Below, one piece after another: positions 29,492 through 37,720 of a stretch of 64,000 bases of DNA (positions are counted from its first letter, which is position 1; each line of letters begins with the position of its first letter). Origin of the DNA: Alloalcanivorax mobilis (GTDB lineage Bacteria > Pseudomonadota > Gammaproteobacteria > Pseudomonadales > Alcanivoracaceae); the NCBI RefSeq assembly GCF_002864685.1, contig NZ_NMQZ01000002.1:1-64000 (forward strand), written 5' to 3'. The notes under the pieces were generated by a model, which saw only the letters and a list, made by a program, of their open reading frames with translations, had not been told where the DNA came from and did no database searches. The translations under genes and the position numbers were made by a program.

Positions 29492-30748
29492 ATGCTGACC
29501 GATACAGCGCTACGCAAACTCAAGCCCAAAGCTGCCACCTACAAGGTCGCTGACCGCGATGGTATGTACGTGACGGTGTCGAAAAACGGTACCGTCACCT
29601 TCCGCTATGACTACCGCCTCAACGGCCGCCGCGAAACCCTCACCCTGGGCCGCTACGGGCCGGGCGGTATTTCCTTGGCCTTGGCGCGTGAGCGCCTGTT
29701 GGATGCCCGCAAGGTGGTGGCGGAGGGCCGCTCTCCTGCCCAGGAGAAGCAGCGGGAAAAGCGCCGCCTGTCCCGTGCGAAGACCTTCGCCGAATTCACT
29801 GATGTGTGGATGGAAGCCTCCGGCATGGCTGACAGCACCAGAGCCATGCGCAAGCACATCGTCGATCGCGATATCCTGCCGGTCTTCAAGAGCCGCTTGT
29901 TGGTGGAAATTACACCCGACGATCTTCGAGCCCTTTGTCTGAAGGTCAAGAAGCGCGGGGCGCCGGCAACCGCCATCCATGTTCGCGATATCGTCAAGCA
30001 GGTATACGCGCACGCCATCATGCATGGCGAGAAGGTGGCCAACCCGGCCGATGAGGTGAGCCCTTCCTCCATCGCAACCTTCGCACCGAAGGACCGTGCG
30101 CTGTCACCCGCTGAAATCCGTCTGATGGTCCATGAGATGGAAACCATCCCCACATCGCCGACCATTCGCCTGGCGCTGCGCATGGTCCTGCTGACCTTGG
30201 TGAGGAAAGGAGAACTGCTCAAGGCGACTTGGGATGAAGTGGATTTTGAAGCGGGTGTGTGGAGTATCCCCAAGGAACGGATGAAGCGCCGTTTTCCTCA
30301 TAACGTCTACCTATCCCGGCAGGCATTGGACATCCTCGTGGCGCTGAAGACCTGCGCTGGTGGCTCCAAGTACTTACTCCCGGCCCGTTATGACGGTGAC
30401 CAGTGCATATCCATGGGCACGCTGAACCGGGTGACTCTGAAGATTTCGGAGCAAGCGCGGAAAAAGGGACTGCCGCTGGAACCCTTCACCGTTCACGATT
30501 TGCGCCGTACCGGCTCTACGCTACTCAATGAAGTTGGCTTCAATCGAGACTGGATTGAGAAGGCCTTGGCCCACGAGGATGGCCGCTCCTCACGGGCGGT
30601 GTATAACAAGGCGGAGTACGCCGAGCAGCGTCGGCACATGCTCCAGGAGTGGGCCAATATGATCGATGCCTGGGCGGAAGGGGGCAGCTACGTTCCGTCC
30701 CTGATGCCGGAAAGTATGTCGGTGCCGGCATTGAAGGCATCGGTATGA
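29492..30748 (+). CDS. int: Tyrosine-type site-specific integrase (DUF4102/P4-like)
   Basis: It catalyses integration and excision of the element. The 418-residue protein has an N-terminal DUF4102 arm-binding domain (about 5-90), a core-binding domain and the catalytic domain. The catalytic residues are R238 (LVRKGELL), H335 and R338 (VHDLRRTG), H361 (LAHEDGR) and Tyr at Y371 (VYNKAEY). ATG 29492 follows AGGAGAG at eight bases; an upstream in-frame ATG lacks a ribosome site. Reading away from guaA and lying right after it is the standard layout for guaA-inserted islands. Confidence 0.93.
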   Translation: MLTDTALRKLKPKAATYKVADRDGMYVTVSKNGTVTFRYDYRLNGRRETLTLGRYGPGGISLALARERLLDARKVVAEGRSPAQEKQREKRRLSRAKTFAEFTDVWMEASGMADSTRAMRKHIVDRDILPVFKSRLLVEITPDDLRALCLKVKKRGAPATAIHVRDIVKQVYAHAIMHGEKVANPADEVSPSSIATFAPKDRALSPAEIRLMVHEMETIPTSPTIRLALRMVLLTLVRKGELLKATWDEVDFEAGVWSIPKERMKRRFPHNVYLSRQALDILVALKTCAGGSKYLLPARYDGDQCISMGTLNRVTLKISEQARKKGLPLEPFTVHDLRRTGSTLLNEVGFNRDWIEKALAHEDGRSSRAVYNKAEYAEQRRHMLQEWANMIDAWAEGGSYVPSLMPESMSVPALKASV

Positions 30749-30769
30749 GCATTGGGAAGCCTTTTCATG

Positions 30770-30799
30770 GCCCAAGGTTGTCACTTGACAACCTTGGGC
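30770..30799. promoter_or_regulatory. Perfect 13-bp palindrome before the small two-gene operon
   Basis: GCCCAAGGTTGTC-actt-GACAACCTTGGGC lies between int and the HicA-like gene. It contains a perfect TTGACA (30785-30790) with CATACT 17 nt downstream, so a regulator binding the palindrome would cover the -35 box. It could also end int transcription, though no T run follows. Confidence 0.5.
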
Positions 30800-30824
30800 G
30801 TCATTCCCATACTGGAGACAAGGA

Positions 30825-31094
30825 ATGACTCGTCCATCACATCCGAAGAAAGAGGTTGAAGCCGCGATCAAGCATGCGGAAGAGGAAGGCTGGCGAGTCG
30901 AGGTGGGCGGTGGTCATGCCTGGGGCAAGATCTACTGTCCCTACAATGACGATGAATGCCGCTGCGGTGAGTTCTGTATCGCGAGTGTGTGGAGTACGCC
31001 GAAAAATCCCGGCAGCCACGCTCGGGCGCTTCGCAGGGTGGTGGACAAATGCTCCACCCACAAGCGCTGGAGTGAGACGGAACCGGAGGATTGA
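30825..31094 (+). CDS. Small HicA-like protein (possible toxin)
   Basis: The 89-residue protein has the outline of a HicA-type double-stranded RNA-binding fold. It has an N-terminal helix, then a strand with a glycine-histidine pair (VEVGGGHAWGKIYCP) where HicA has its catalytic GSH, and a final helix (SHARALRRVVDKC). A cysteine cluster CPYNDDECRCGEFC is inserted and could bind a metal. It is followed three bases later by a putative DNA-binding protein, giving the layout of a toxin-antitoxin pair. The assignment rests on pattern only. Confidence 0.5.
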   Translation: MTRPSHPKKEVEAAIKHAEEEGWRVEVGGGHAWGKIYCPYNDDECRCGEFCIASVWSTPKNPGSHARALRRVVDKCSTHKRWSETEPED

Positions 31095-31097
31095 GCC

Positions 31098-31622
31098 ATG
31101 GAATACATTTTTACGCTGAAATACCAGTTGGCTGACCACAACAGTGATCTGGATGCACTGGTGGAGCGCCTGGGCGCTGCCGGTTGTGATGACGCCCTGG
31201 TGGGCGTGGGGCAGCCTGGTCGTCTGGCGCTGGAATTCTCCCGCGAGGCAGACAGCGCTGAGGAGGCAGTCCGGTCCGCCCTGGCTGATGTCAAAAGCGT
31301 GGTTCCTTCCGCGCGCCTGATCGAGGCCTCGCCGGACCTTGTTGGTTTGACCGATGTGGCGGACATTGTGGGCGTTTCCCGACAGGCAATGCGTAAATTG
31401 ATGCTTGCCCACCGAGCGACGTTTCCCGTGCCGGTTCACGAAGGTAGCGCCTCGATTTGGCATCTCGCAGAAGTGCTTGACTGGCTCAAGGCACGAGGGG
31501 GCCACCAAATTGATGTTGGCGTACTGGAAGCAGCGAAAGTGGCATTGGAAGTGAATATCGCCAAGGAATCGATTCGTCATCCGGTGCGTGACCACGGGGA
31601 TATGGAACTGTTGACCGCCTAG
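31098..31622 (+). CDS. Putative HTH partner of the HicA-like protein (possible antitoxin)
   Basis: The 174-residue protein has an N-terminal alpha/beta domain (about 1-80) and a helix-turn-helix of the MerR/excisionase kind (about 85-135; LTDVADIVGVSRQAMRKLM then WHLAEVLDWLKARG). Its start is three bases after the upstream stop, within one operon. An HTH partner downstream of a small toxin-like protein suggests an autoregulating antitoxin. The palindrome before the operon would be a natural operator. No named family was recognised for the N-terminal domain. Confidence 0.5.
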   Translation: MEYIFTLKYQLADHNSDLDALVERLGAAGCDDALVGVGQPGRLALEFSREADSAEEAVRSALADVKSVVPSARLIEASPDLVGLTDVADIVGVSRQAMRKLMLAHRATFPVPVHEGSASIWHLAEVLDWLKARGGHQIDVGVLEAAKVALEVNIAKESIRHPVRDHGDMELLTA

Positions 31623-31630
31623 CCAGCCGC

Positions 31631-31978
31631 TCAGTCATTGCGGCAGAGGACCGGACGGGCGATACGCTGTCTCACGTCCGGTCCTGGAGCGGGGGCTGCT
31701 TTTCCTGATCGGGATTGTCGTTTGCGCTCTTCGATCCAGGCCTCCACTTCCTCCAGGTCCCACACCACGCAGCGGGGTGTCAGGTTGAAGCGACGCGGGA
31801 ATTCGCCACGGCGTTCCATGTCGTAGATCGTTGTTTCAGCCAAGGGCACGATCTGATGCAACTCTTGCCGGCGGATCGTTCTGCGAAAGGGGAGTGGTGG
31901 ATTCTCCACGTATTGTGGCAACTCCTCGTATCCTGGTGTTCCCGGTAGTGGTAGAGGCTGGCGTGGTTGGGATTCCAT
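31631..31978 (-). CDS. AlpA-family excisionase-like DNA-binding protein
   Basis: The 115-residue protein has an AlpA-type HTH (about 40-90): IRRQELHQIVPLAETTIYDMERRGEFPRR followed by VVWDLEEVEAWIEER, the classic phage/island regulator pattern. ATG 31978 is chosen because GGAG lies six bases upstream. AlpA-like proteins control int expression or excision of islands. The gene converges with the HicA-like/HTH operon. Confidence 0.82.
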   Translation of the reverse strand: MESQPRQPLPLPGTPGYEELPQYVENPPLPFRRTIRRQELHQIVPLAETTIYDMERRGEFPRRFNLTPRCVVWDLEEVEAWIEERKRQSRSGKAAPAPGPDVRQRIARPVLCRND

Positions 31979-32276
31979 GTACGACTCCAATGCCGTGCTC
32001 AAGGCGAGTTTGGGCGATGGAGCTATGGTGGCTATTGAAGTCAATTGAGCCAACTTGCTGGGGCGAGTCACAGAAGAGGACGGCGGTAATGGCCGGATGG
32101 CTATGGCCAATCTTCCGGAATTAGCGCCGGAGGTTTGCTCCAAGGCTGTTCCACGAGCGTGTCCTGCTGCCATGGTCCAGGGAGGTTTGCATGTTCAGTC
32201 TCGCTCAATTAGCGGGCGGCGGTTAGGGGTGCTGATCGCCGCAATGGTGTGCGGCGGCTCGACTGATAACCCAACG
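31979..32276. other. Gap upstream of the alpA-like gene
   Basis: This 298-nt region separates two minus-strand genes. Weak reading frames cross it in several directions, but none has a ribosome site together with a recognisable domain. It probably holds the promoter of the alpA-like gene. Confidence 0.4.
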
Positions 32277-33995
32277 CTACAAGCTAAACTCTGGCCCATC
32301 GTGGGAACGGGGAGAACGTCGATGCTTGTCCATAGCCTTCTGGTATTTCTTTTCCGGCGTATCACGGTAGTGTTCGCGCAGCCTTTTTCTCAGCTCAAGG
32401 ACGTAGGGTTCGTCTTCGATGGCGACTAGGAATAAATGCTGAGGGAGATGCCCCGTCGATCCACTGCCGAGAATGCGAAATGCATCCTCAATCGTATCAA
32501 ACGGTTCGCCCAGGTCGGATGTGGGATTACACAAGCCGAAGCTAACGAAGCTGGCCCAGTCCCAACCAGATGTTCGCACATCTAGTCGCAGGTGGCGGGA
32601 TCCAGGATCCTTCTGCTCATCGAGCGCGCACTGCTGCAGGGCCTCAGCCGAACTGACGGTTGGCACTGGAGGATAAGGAGTTGAGGGAGATTCATGATAG
32701 AACAGGTAGTAGCCCGCCCTAGGCAAGCTGGAAAGTTTTGGGAGCTGGCCTTTGCCGCTCCCTAGGTTAGCAATACCCTGTTCGGCTCGTTTGGCCTGTA
32801 AAAGCACGGCTTTCCGGCACCTTAATCCACCCACGTTCAGTGAAATGATCACGCCGAGGTCGGCTCCCACACGGGCTTCTTCAGCCTTGCTCGCGAGTTG
32901 AAGGGTGCCCAGATAAGATGAGGACTTGGGATAGCCGAATTGCGGAATCCGTTTGGCGGCCCATCCTGACAGCCAAGATTCTACATAGGCACTGAACCGG
33001 CCGTTGAGCGGATCCTCATGCGCCTTGGTGCCGGAAAGGAAGTCTGCTGTCTGCTGTGCGCACTGGAACATGGACCAGTAGACAGTCCAGAGCACGTCGA
33101 TAGTCAAGTGCTGTGGTGATGTTGCCAGCAGTGGGAGCAACTGCCACTGGTCCGCCGGGTGGGAGTAGAGCGCTAGTTTCTGCGCTGGTGCGTCCCGCAT
33201 ACTGGCAATTGCAAGTTTGGCTGAAGCCTTGGCGATTTCGGTAAAGGCGCCTGTGGCGGGAATGCCAGCATGGTCGCGATAGGCCCTATCCCGAATTTTC
33301 TGGGCTTCCTGTTGCCAACGTGCGTAATCAGCTTCGGAAGGGCGAATCTGGAAAACGAGCCTCTCCAGAAGTTTGGTGGCCTCTGCTACGCGATCTGCTT
33401 GCACCAAAGCGGCAATGTTCTCGAAATTCTTGGCAAAGTCGGCGGCCAACCAACCTTCGCCGCATGCAGCGTCCATTGGCGCAGCTGCAGCCTTCTTGAA
33501 TTTGGTAAACGCTGTATGTCTTGCCTGATAGGATGCCAAGGCCCTTTTCAAGGCTGGCTGTTTGCTTCGTTCCTTTTCTACATCGCAGTTGTGTACGGCG
33601 ATATCCCTGGTTCGCCGCGCTTTAATGTCTGGTTCGTCGAAGTGGCGTTCGGCTTGCGCATACTGGTTTTGGGTATGTCGCCAGTCGTGCCATGCCCGGA
33701 ATGTTTTAACGGGAGAGAGCAGCCAGCCTAACCTACTTTTCTGCCTCACCTGGAGGAAGCGTTTTCTGCGTGCTTCGGCCTGGGTCCGTATTGGTGAGAG
33801 GGCTGCCTCGTGTTCTTGCTCCTCGCTTCGCAAGGCTAAACCCTTGATGCGAAGGATTTCCTGCTCTTTTGCCCGAATATGCTGGTCCAGCGTATCGAGG
33901 GTGCGTGATAGAAATGAGGCCAGTGTGCGGCTGGTGGCAGCAAGAGCGTGCCTGCCAGAAAGATGGTTCGGTGTCATCATTGGCTTCCTGGCCAT
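32277..33995 (-). CDS. Unknown large protein with coiled-coil N-terminus and nuclease-like motif
   Basis: The protein is about 572 residues long and not recognised as a whole. Residues 30-170 are rich in charged helices (probable coiled coil). A later segment EARVGADLGVII followed about 20 residues on by VLLQAKRAEQG gives a D...QxK pattern (D382, Q403, K405, counting from a GTG three codons upstream). This is typical of PD-(D/E)xK nucleases, as in several defence-associated families. GLPRAGYYLFYHE-type sequence follows. ATG 33995 is chosen since GGAAAG lies eight bases upstream. Its place in the int-radC gap is a common cargo spot. A defence role is inference. Confidence 0.6.
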   Translation of the reverse strand: MARKPMMTPNHLSGRHALAATSRTLASFLSRTLDTLDQHIRAKEQEILRIKGLALRSEEQEHEAALSPIRTQAEARRKRFLQVRQKSRLGWLLSPVKTFRAWHDWRHTQNQYAQAERHFDEPDIKARRTRDIAVHNCDVEKERSKQPALKRALASYQARHTAFTKFKKAAAAPMDAACGEGWLAADFAKNFENIAALVQADRVAEATKLLERLVFQIRPSEADYARWQQEAQKIRDRAYRDHAGIPATGAFTEIAKASAKLAIASMRDAPAQKLALYSHPADQWQLLPLLATSPQHLTIDVLWTVYWSMFQCAQQTADFLSGTKAHEDPLNGRFSAYVESWLSGWAAKRIPQFGYPKSSSYLGTLQLASKAEEARVGADLGVIISLNVGGLRCRKAVLLQAKRAEQGIANLGSGKGQLPKLSSLPRAGYYLFYHESPSTPYPPVPTVSSAEALQQCALDEQKDPGSRHLRLDVRTSGWDWASFVSFGLCNPTSDLGEPFDTIEDAFRILGSGSTGHLPQHLFLVAIEDEPYVLELRKRLREHYRDTPEKKYQKAMDKHRRSPRSHDGPEFSL

Positions 33996-34004
33996 ATAGT
34001 TCAC

Positions 34005-34494
34005 TTTCCGTAGTAGGACAATGGCGCATAGGTTATCTGAGAAGTAACGCCAATCATTTCAAGCAGTGTACCTGACCATTCCGCTGCGTGTGATGCTGCT
34101 GGGCCGATTGCAGCAGGCGATACAGCGGGCGTAGTTCGCAGGGTGGGCAACACCTCGTTTTAACTACCGTATCTACGCGCCCCGGCGTTCCGCCGTCGGG
34201 CTCGCGGGCTGCGCCCCGCGCTTCGTGCCGAATCGCGGCCATTCGGCTTTGATCCCTGACACCTCCGGCCCGTGAGGGCCTGCGCGCTCCACTTGCCAGA
34301 GGCGGGTGTGTGCAGTGGGCGGGGTGTGGGCGGTCTTGCTGTTCCCTTTACCGTATCACGGCGTTCTCGCCGTCAAGGGCTGCACGTGCTCTGCACGCTT
34401 GCGGCCATGGCCGTCCATGACCCTGTGACAGCTTGCGCTGCGCCGTGCTGGTACCGGTTCCGGGCATTTCCGCCCGAATAACCGGAGCACGATC
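34005..34494. repeat. Non-coding element region with repeated GC-rich block, upstream of radC
   Basis: No convincing gene is present in these 490 nt. At 34197-34297 lies a block (GGGCTGCGCC, CGGCCATTCGGCTT, ATCCCTGAC, GGGCCTGCGCGCTCC) that recurs in diverged form at 38132-38240 and, more weakly, at 37945-38037. This makes it a dispersed non-coding repeat of the element. The rest probably contains the radC promoter. Confidence 0.5.
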
Positions 34495-35004
34495 ATGACG
34501 CAACTGTCCTTTTCCTCGTTCGATTCCTCTCTTCTGGTACGTGACGCGCAGGGGCGCTATATGCCGGCGTCGGTGGACCAGATTCTTGACGCCGCGCGCC
34601 AGGTTATCGACCAGAAAATACAGCGGGGGATGTCCTTTACCTCACCGGCTCTCGTCAAAGAGTACCTATGTGCCAAGCTGGCTGGTTTCGAGCATGAAGT
34701 CTTTGCGGTACTGTTTCTCGATTCGCAGCATCGCCTGATTGAATACAGCGAGATGTTCCGGGGCACCATCGACAGTGCGTCGGTATATCCGCGAGAAGTG
34801 GTCAAGGAAGCTCTGCGGCTCAATGCGGCGGCGGTGATCTTCTCTCATAATCATCCCAGTGGGAATCCTGAACCGAGTCGTGCCGATGAGGCCATCACCA
34901 AGCGCCTCAAAGAGTCACTCGCGCTGGTAGACGTGCGTACATTGGATCACGTCATCATCGCTGGTAGCGATACGACGTCCTTTGCTGAGCGTGGCCTGAT
35001 CTGA
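34495..35004 (+). CDS. radC: RadC-like JAB domain protein
   Basis: RadC-family proteins have an MPN/JAMM fold of uncertain function and are frequent on mobile elements. The 169-residue protein lacks the N-terminal HhH part of chromosomal RadC. It carries the metal-site motif H118-N-H120-P-S-G ... D131 (SHNHPSGNPEPSRAD) and an upstream conserved Glu in EHEVFAVLFLD. It is a usual backbone gene of Tn4371-like ICEs. GGAGC precedes ATG 34495. Confidence 0.9.
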   Translation: MTQLSFSSFDSSLLVRDAQGRYMPASVDQILDAARQVIDQKIQRGMSFTSPALVKEYLCAKLAGFEHEVFAVLFLDSQHRLIEYSEMFRGTIDSASVYPREVVKEALRLNAAAVIFSHNHPSGNPEPSRADEAITKRLKESLALVDVRTLDHVIIAGSDTTSFAERGLI

Positions 35005-35037
35005 TCCTGGGGGCTTCGGCCCCTTTTTTCTTAACGG

Positions 35038-36624
35038 CTATTCGGAGGGTGGTCTAGGCTGCTCATCTTCTAATAGATCAGCACTCTCAGTCTCTTTGTC
35101 ATTTTCAGACTTGGTTGTCTGCGTTGAGTTGTCTGTGGCCTCAGTGGGCGCTCCGGATTGTTGTGTAACCTCTTTAATAGCGAGCGTTGATTGAGTGCCT
35201 GTTGCACTGGGTGGAGGAGTCTGAGAGCTTTTTATGTTTGTTTCGAGCGGCTTTTCTACAGAGTGAAAAAGCGGGATAAGAACAAAGGAAGCCAAAAATA
35301 TAATTGAAGCATAAATCATGCCTTTATTAGTGAATTTGGCGGTCTTCTTGTATAGCCGGACGGCATCCAATACAGGGCGCAATGCCAACTCCCTGTAATC
35401 GGATCGGGTTAATGCAGTATGAACATTTTTGTGCCAACGCCTCATGTTTCGCAGCTCATTCACTAATGACTTCGAGCTGACATGGCGTTGAAGAGTTATG
35501 CTGGCCCAAGTAATTGCGAGAACAACGAGGCAAAAAATGATTCCCACGGCTGGCCACGTACTTTTTTGTGATGTTAATAATGTCAGCCGAACACCTAATC
35601 CGGTTGCTAATGCCGCAAGACCAACGACAAAGCCAGTGGATAGCCGATGAACTCGCTCGACGATACGTGAAACATCTTCTCCGACGGCTTTCCGAAGATC
35701 AGCCATTGCCTTCACCGTCTCTGCTGACTTGGATCTTACATATGCACGATGATCAAGCCGCGCTCCATCAAGCGCTTCTTGCAGTGCTTCAGGTAATACG
35801 GTTAGCCAGTCGGTATTGGTGTCTGAATCCCTCACAATTGCGGAAAGACGTCGTACAAGAACTTCATGGCGTGCTTCGGTATCTTGCTTTACAAGTAGCC
35901 ACTCAGATGCTTGGCAGACTTTCTCATAAGCATTGTTATCCTGGCATTCATTCCCAAGTACAAAGGTACGCTTCCTTGCCCCATTAAGAGATATTTTTGT
36001 CTTATCTTCTTCCCATACATCTGAAACAAAAAGTGTGGCTAGCTTCCGAGTTGCCTTGTTTTTCCAGACCTCCCACGGTTCGCCACTCCCTTGGTCGCCC
36101 AATAGTATCCAGCGATATGGGTCAGCAGGAACAGTGGTACCAGTTAGATCTCGTACGATGCCTTTTCTCGGGTCAATCGCATCTGGGCTCGGGTCTAAAT
36201 AAGTCAAACCAGACAAAGGGATACCGTCCCAAGGCAAAACGGAAAAACCTCGGGTTTTGAATTCAGTAAATGAGCCCAGTACCAACAGCTCTCTGGATAG
36301 AGTTAACGACTGATCATCAAGAGCTGATGAAAACCCTGCCAACGTAGCAAAGAAAACCCTGCCGCCTACCGGCTTCTTTACGACAAGGGTAACATCCTCG
36401 TTCGTGATAAAATCTATAGAAATCTCTGAAAACTCACCATCGCGAATTGAAACCGACCACTCGTCAGACATCTCTTTCAAGAAGTCGTCATACGCCAGCT
36501 TAAACGAATCCGATTGTTCTGGAGAAACTCGGCCGGAAATATCGAGTTGCCCAATGGTTTCTCGAATATTTGCATGATTTCCTAACCCGTCAATCAGGGA
36601 TTCTAGGCATTTTTTCGAGTTCAT
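35038..36624 (-). CDS. Unknown membrane protein paired with an NdpA-like protein
   Basis: The 528-residue protein was not recognised. The first 300 or so residues look soluble and mixed alpha/beta. Residues about 300-330 are helical, followed by a hydrophobic pair (about 331-350 and 357-378), a cytoplasmic-type helical loop and a third hydrophobic helix (about 436-455). The tail (about 460-528) is low-complexity Ser/Thr/Glu/Pro. Its ATG lies 35 bases inside the end of the upstream gene, so the two are co-expressed and coupled. Base composition is lower in GC than the backbone genes, as expected for imported cargo. A membrane effector partnered with a nucleoid-binding protein is inferred. Confidence 0.6.
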   Translation of the reverse strand: MNSKKCLESLIDGLGNHANIRETIGQLDISGRVSPEQSDSFKLAYDDFLKEMSDEWSVSIRDGEFSEISIDFITNEDVTLVVKKPVGGRVFFATLAGFSSALDDQSLTLSRELLVLGSFTEFKTRGFSVLPWDGIPLSGLTYLDPSPDAIDPRKGIVRDLTGTTVPADPYRWILLGDQGSGEPWEVWKNKATRKLATLFVSDVWEEDKTKISLNGARKRTFVLGNECQDNNAYEKVCQASEWLLVKQDTEARHEVLVRRLSAIVRDSDTNTDWLTVLPEALQEALDGARLDHRAYVRSKSAETVKAMADLRKAVGEDVSRIVERVHRLSTGFVVGLAALATGLGVRLTLLTSQKSTWPAVGIIFCLVVLAITWASITLQRHVSSKSLVNELRNMRRWHKNVHTALTRSDYRELALRPVLDAVRLYKKTAKFTNKGMIYASIIFLASFVLIPLFHSVEKPLETNIKSSQTPPPSATGTQSTLAIKEVTQQSGAPTEATDNSTQTTKSENDKETESADLLEDEQPRPPSE

Positions 36625-37720
36625 CGTTCCGTTCCAGACCGGTGGACCGTATCGTTATTTCAACGCCGCCATTGTCTTCATCTTTTATTTTTACGTTTTT
36701 GTTCTCTTCATGTCCTGCACTGAATAAAAGGGTAATTCCTTCGTTCGTGACTACACGACGGTATTCGGCTGCAGGGGGGGTGGCTCCCTCGAACTTGAAT
36801 GCTTCTGTACTTATATTTTTGTTGGCGAGTTTGCTCTTAAAAGTTTTAAGGATTTTTGCTTCAGGGGAAACTCCCTGCAATACAGTGCTCAAAAACTCTT
36901 CAGGCTTTTCAAAGTCAAAACCATCAAGTCTTGAGATCGCTGTCCGAACAAAGCGTTTAGGGGCTTTAGCAACTTCGGCAGGAACTTCATGTTTGTTTGC
37001 TTTTATAGATTCGACAGCGGCATCTTCAAGACGTTTAGTCAGTTCGATAGGCTCAAACGTACGTTTAATATCCAAGAAGTTGGCAAAATGTTGGGTTGCA
37101 TCTCGGTAGCGGCCGGATGAATGGTCAATGACAACGACTGATGATTGAGGCGTCTTATGCTTGGTGGATTTTCTATAATCTTGGAATCGAATGACCGCAG
37201 ATTTCTGCATAGCTTTGCGATCTTTGGTAAATGTTTCCACAAGCGTCTGGAGATCAGGGACAGGGTTTCCATCGGCGTCTAAAACTGGTGTACCGCTCTC
37301 GTCTTTAATGTAGGAGTAAGAGACTACTTGCTGGTGCTCATACTTAATAACTGCGACCAGTTGAACGTTTCCTGTCGTTTTAAGTGCAAAGAGCATTAAT
37401 ACGCCTGGAGCAAGACGCTTGTCCTGTTTGACTTTGTCTTTGAACCGGTCTGCGAGATCATGCGAGACCTGAATAAAATCATCGTCCCCGTCAGAGGTTG
37501 GTAGAGCTCGATAGAGAAGTTCGGGAACACCTGCACCTGGAAGAAATTCGTACGCGGCCCCACGAAGGGTTTCTTTGACGCGTTCAACAAAAAAATCGAC
37601 GCATTGCGGCGGCTTCACTTCTGCTAGAAAGGTGGGTGATTCCGACGCGGGATCGACAACGTGGAAAATCATTCGTTCAATGGTTAGATTTTCAACCTCG
37701 GTCTCGCTAAGAAAGCTCAT
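36590..37720 (-). CDS. Nucleoid-associated protein, NdpA/YejK-like
   Basis: The 376-residue protein resembles the NdpA (37-kDa nucleoid-associated) family, with an opening like VENLTIERMIFHVVDP, the conserved FFVERVKETLRGAAYEF, and a mid-protein region of YSYIKDESG type. Length is slightly above the usual 335. The chromosomal YejK binds DNA and is not essential. Here it is the first gene of an overlapping pair with a membrane protein, in a cargo slot between radC and DUF736. Known two-gene defence systems such as Kiwa also pair a DNA-associated protein with a membrane protein. The resemblance is only of layout. Confidence 0.68.
   Translation of the reverse strand: MSFLSETEVENLTIERMIFHVVDPASESPTFLAEVKPPQCVDFFVERVKETLRGAAYEFLPGAGVPELLYRALPTSDGDDDFIQVSHDLADRFKDKVKQDKRLAPGVLMLFALKTTGNVQLVAVIKYEHQQVVSYSYIKDESGTPVLDADGNPVPDLQTLVETFTKDRKAMQKSAVIRFQDYRKSTKHKTPQSSVVVIDHSSGRYRDATQHFANFLDIKRTFEPIELTKRLEDAAVESIKANKHEVPAEVAKAPKRFVRTAISRLDGFDFEKPEEFLSTVLQGVSPEAKILKTFKSKLANKNISTEAFKFEGATPPAAEYRRVVTNEGITLLFSAGHEENKNVKIKDEDNGGVEITIRSTGLERNDELEKMPRIPD

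Noticed and set aside
35038-37720. Assignment of the NdpA/membrane pair to Kiwa
   Set aside because: No KwaB-type DUF4868 or four-helix KwaA sequence features; only the general layout is shared.
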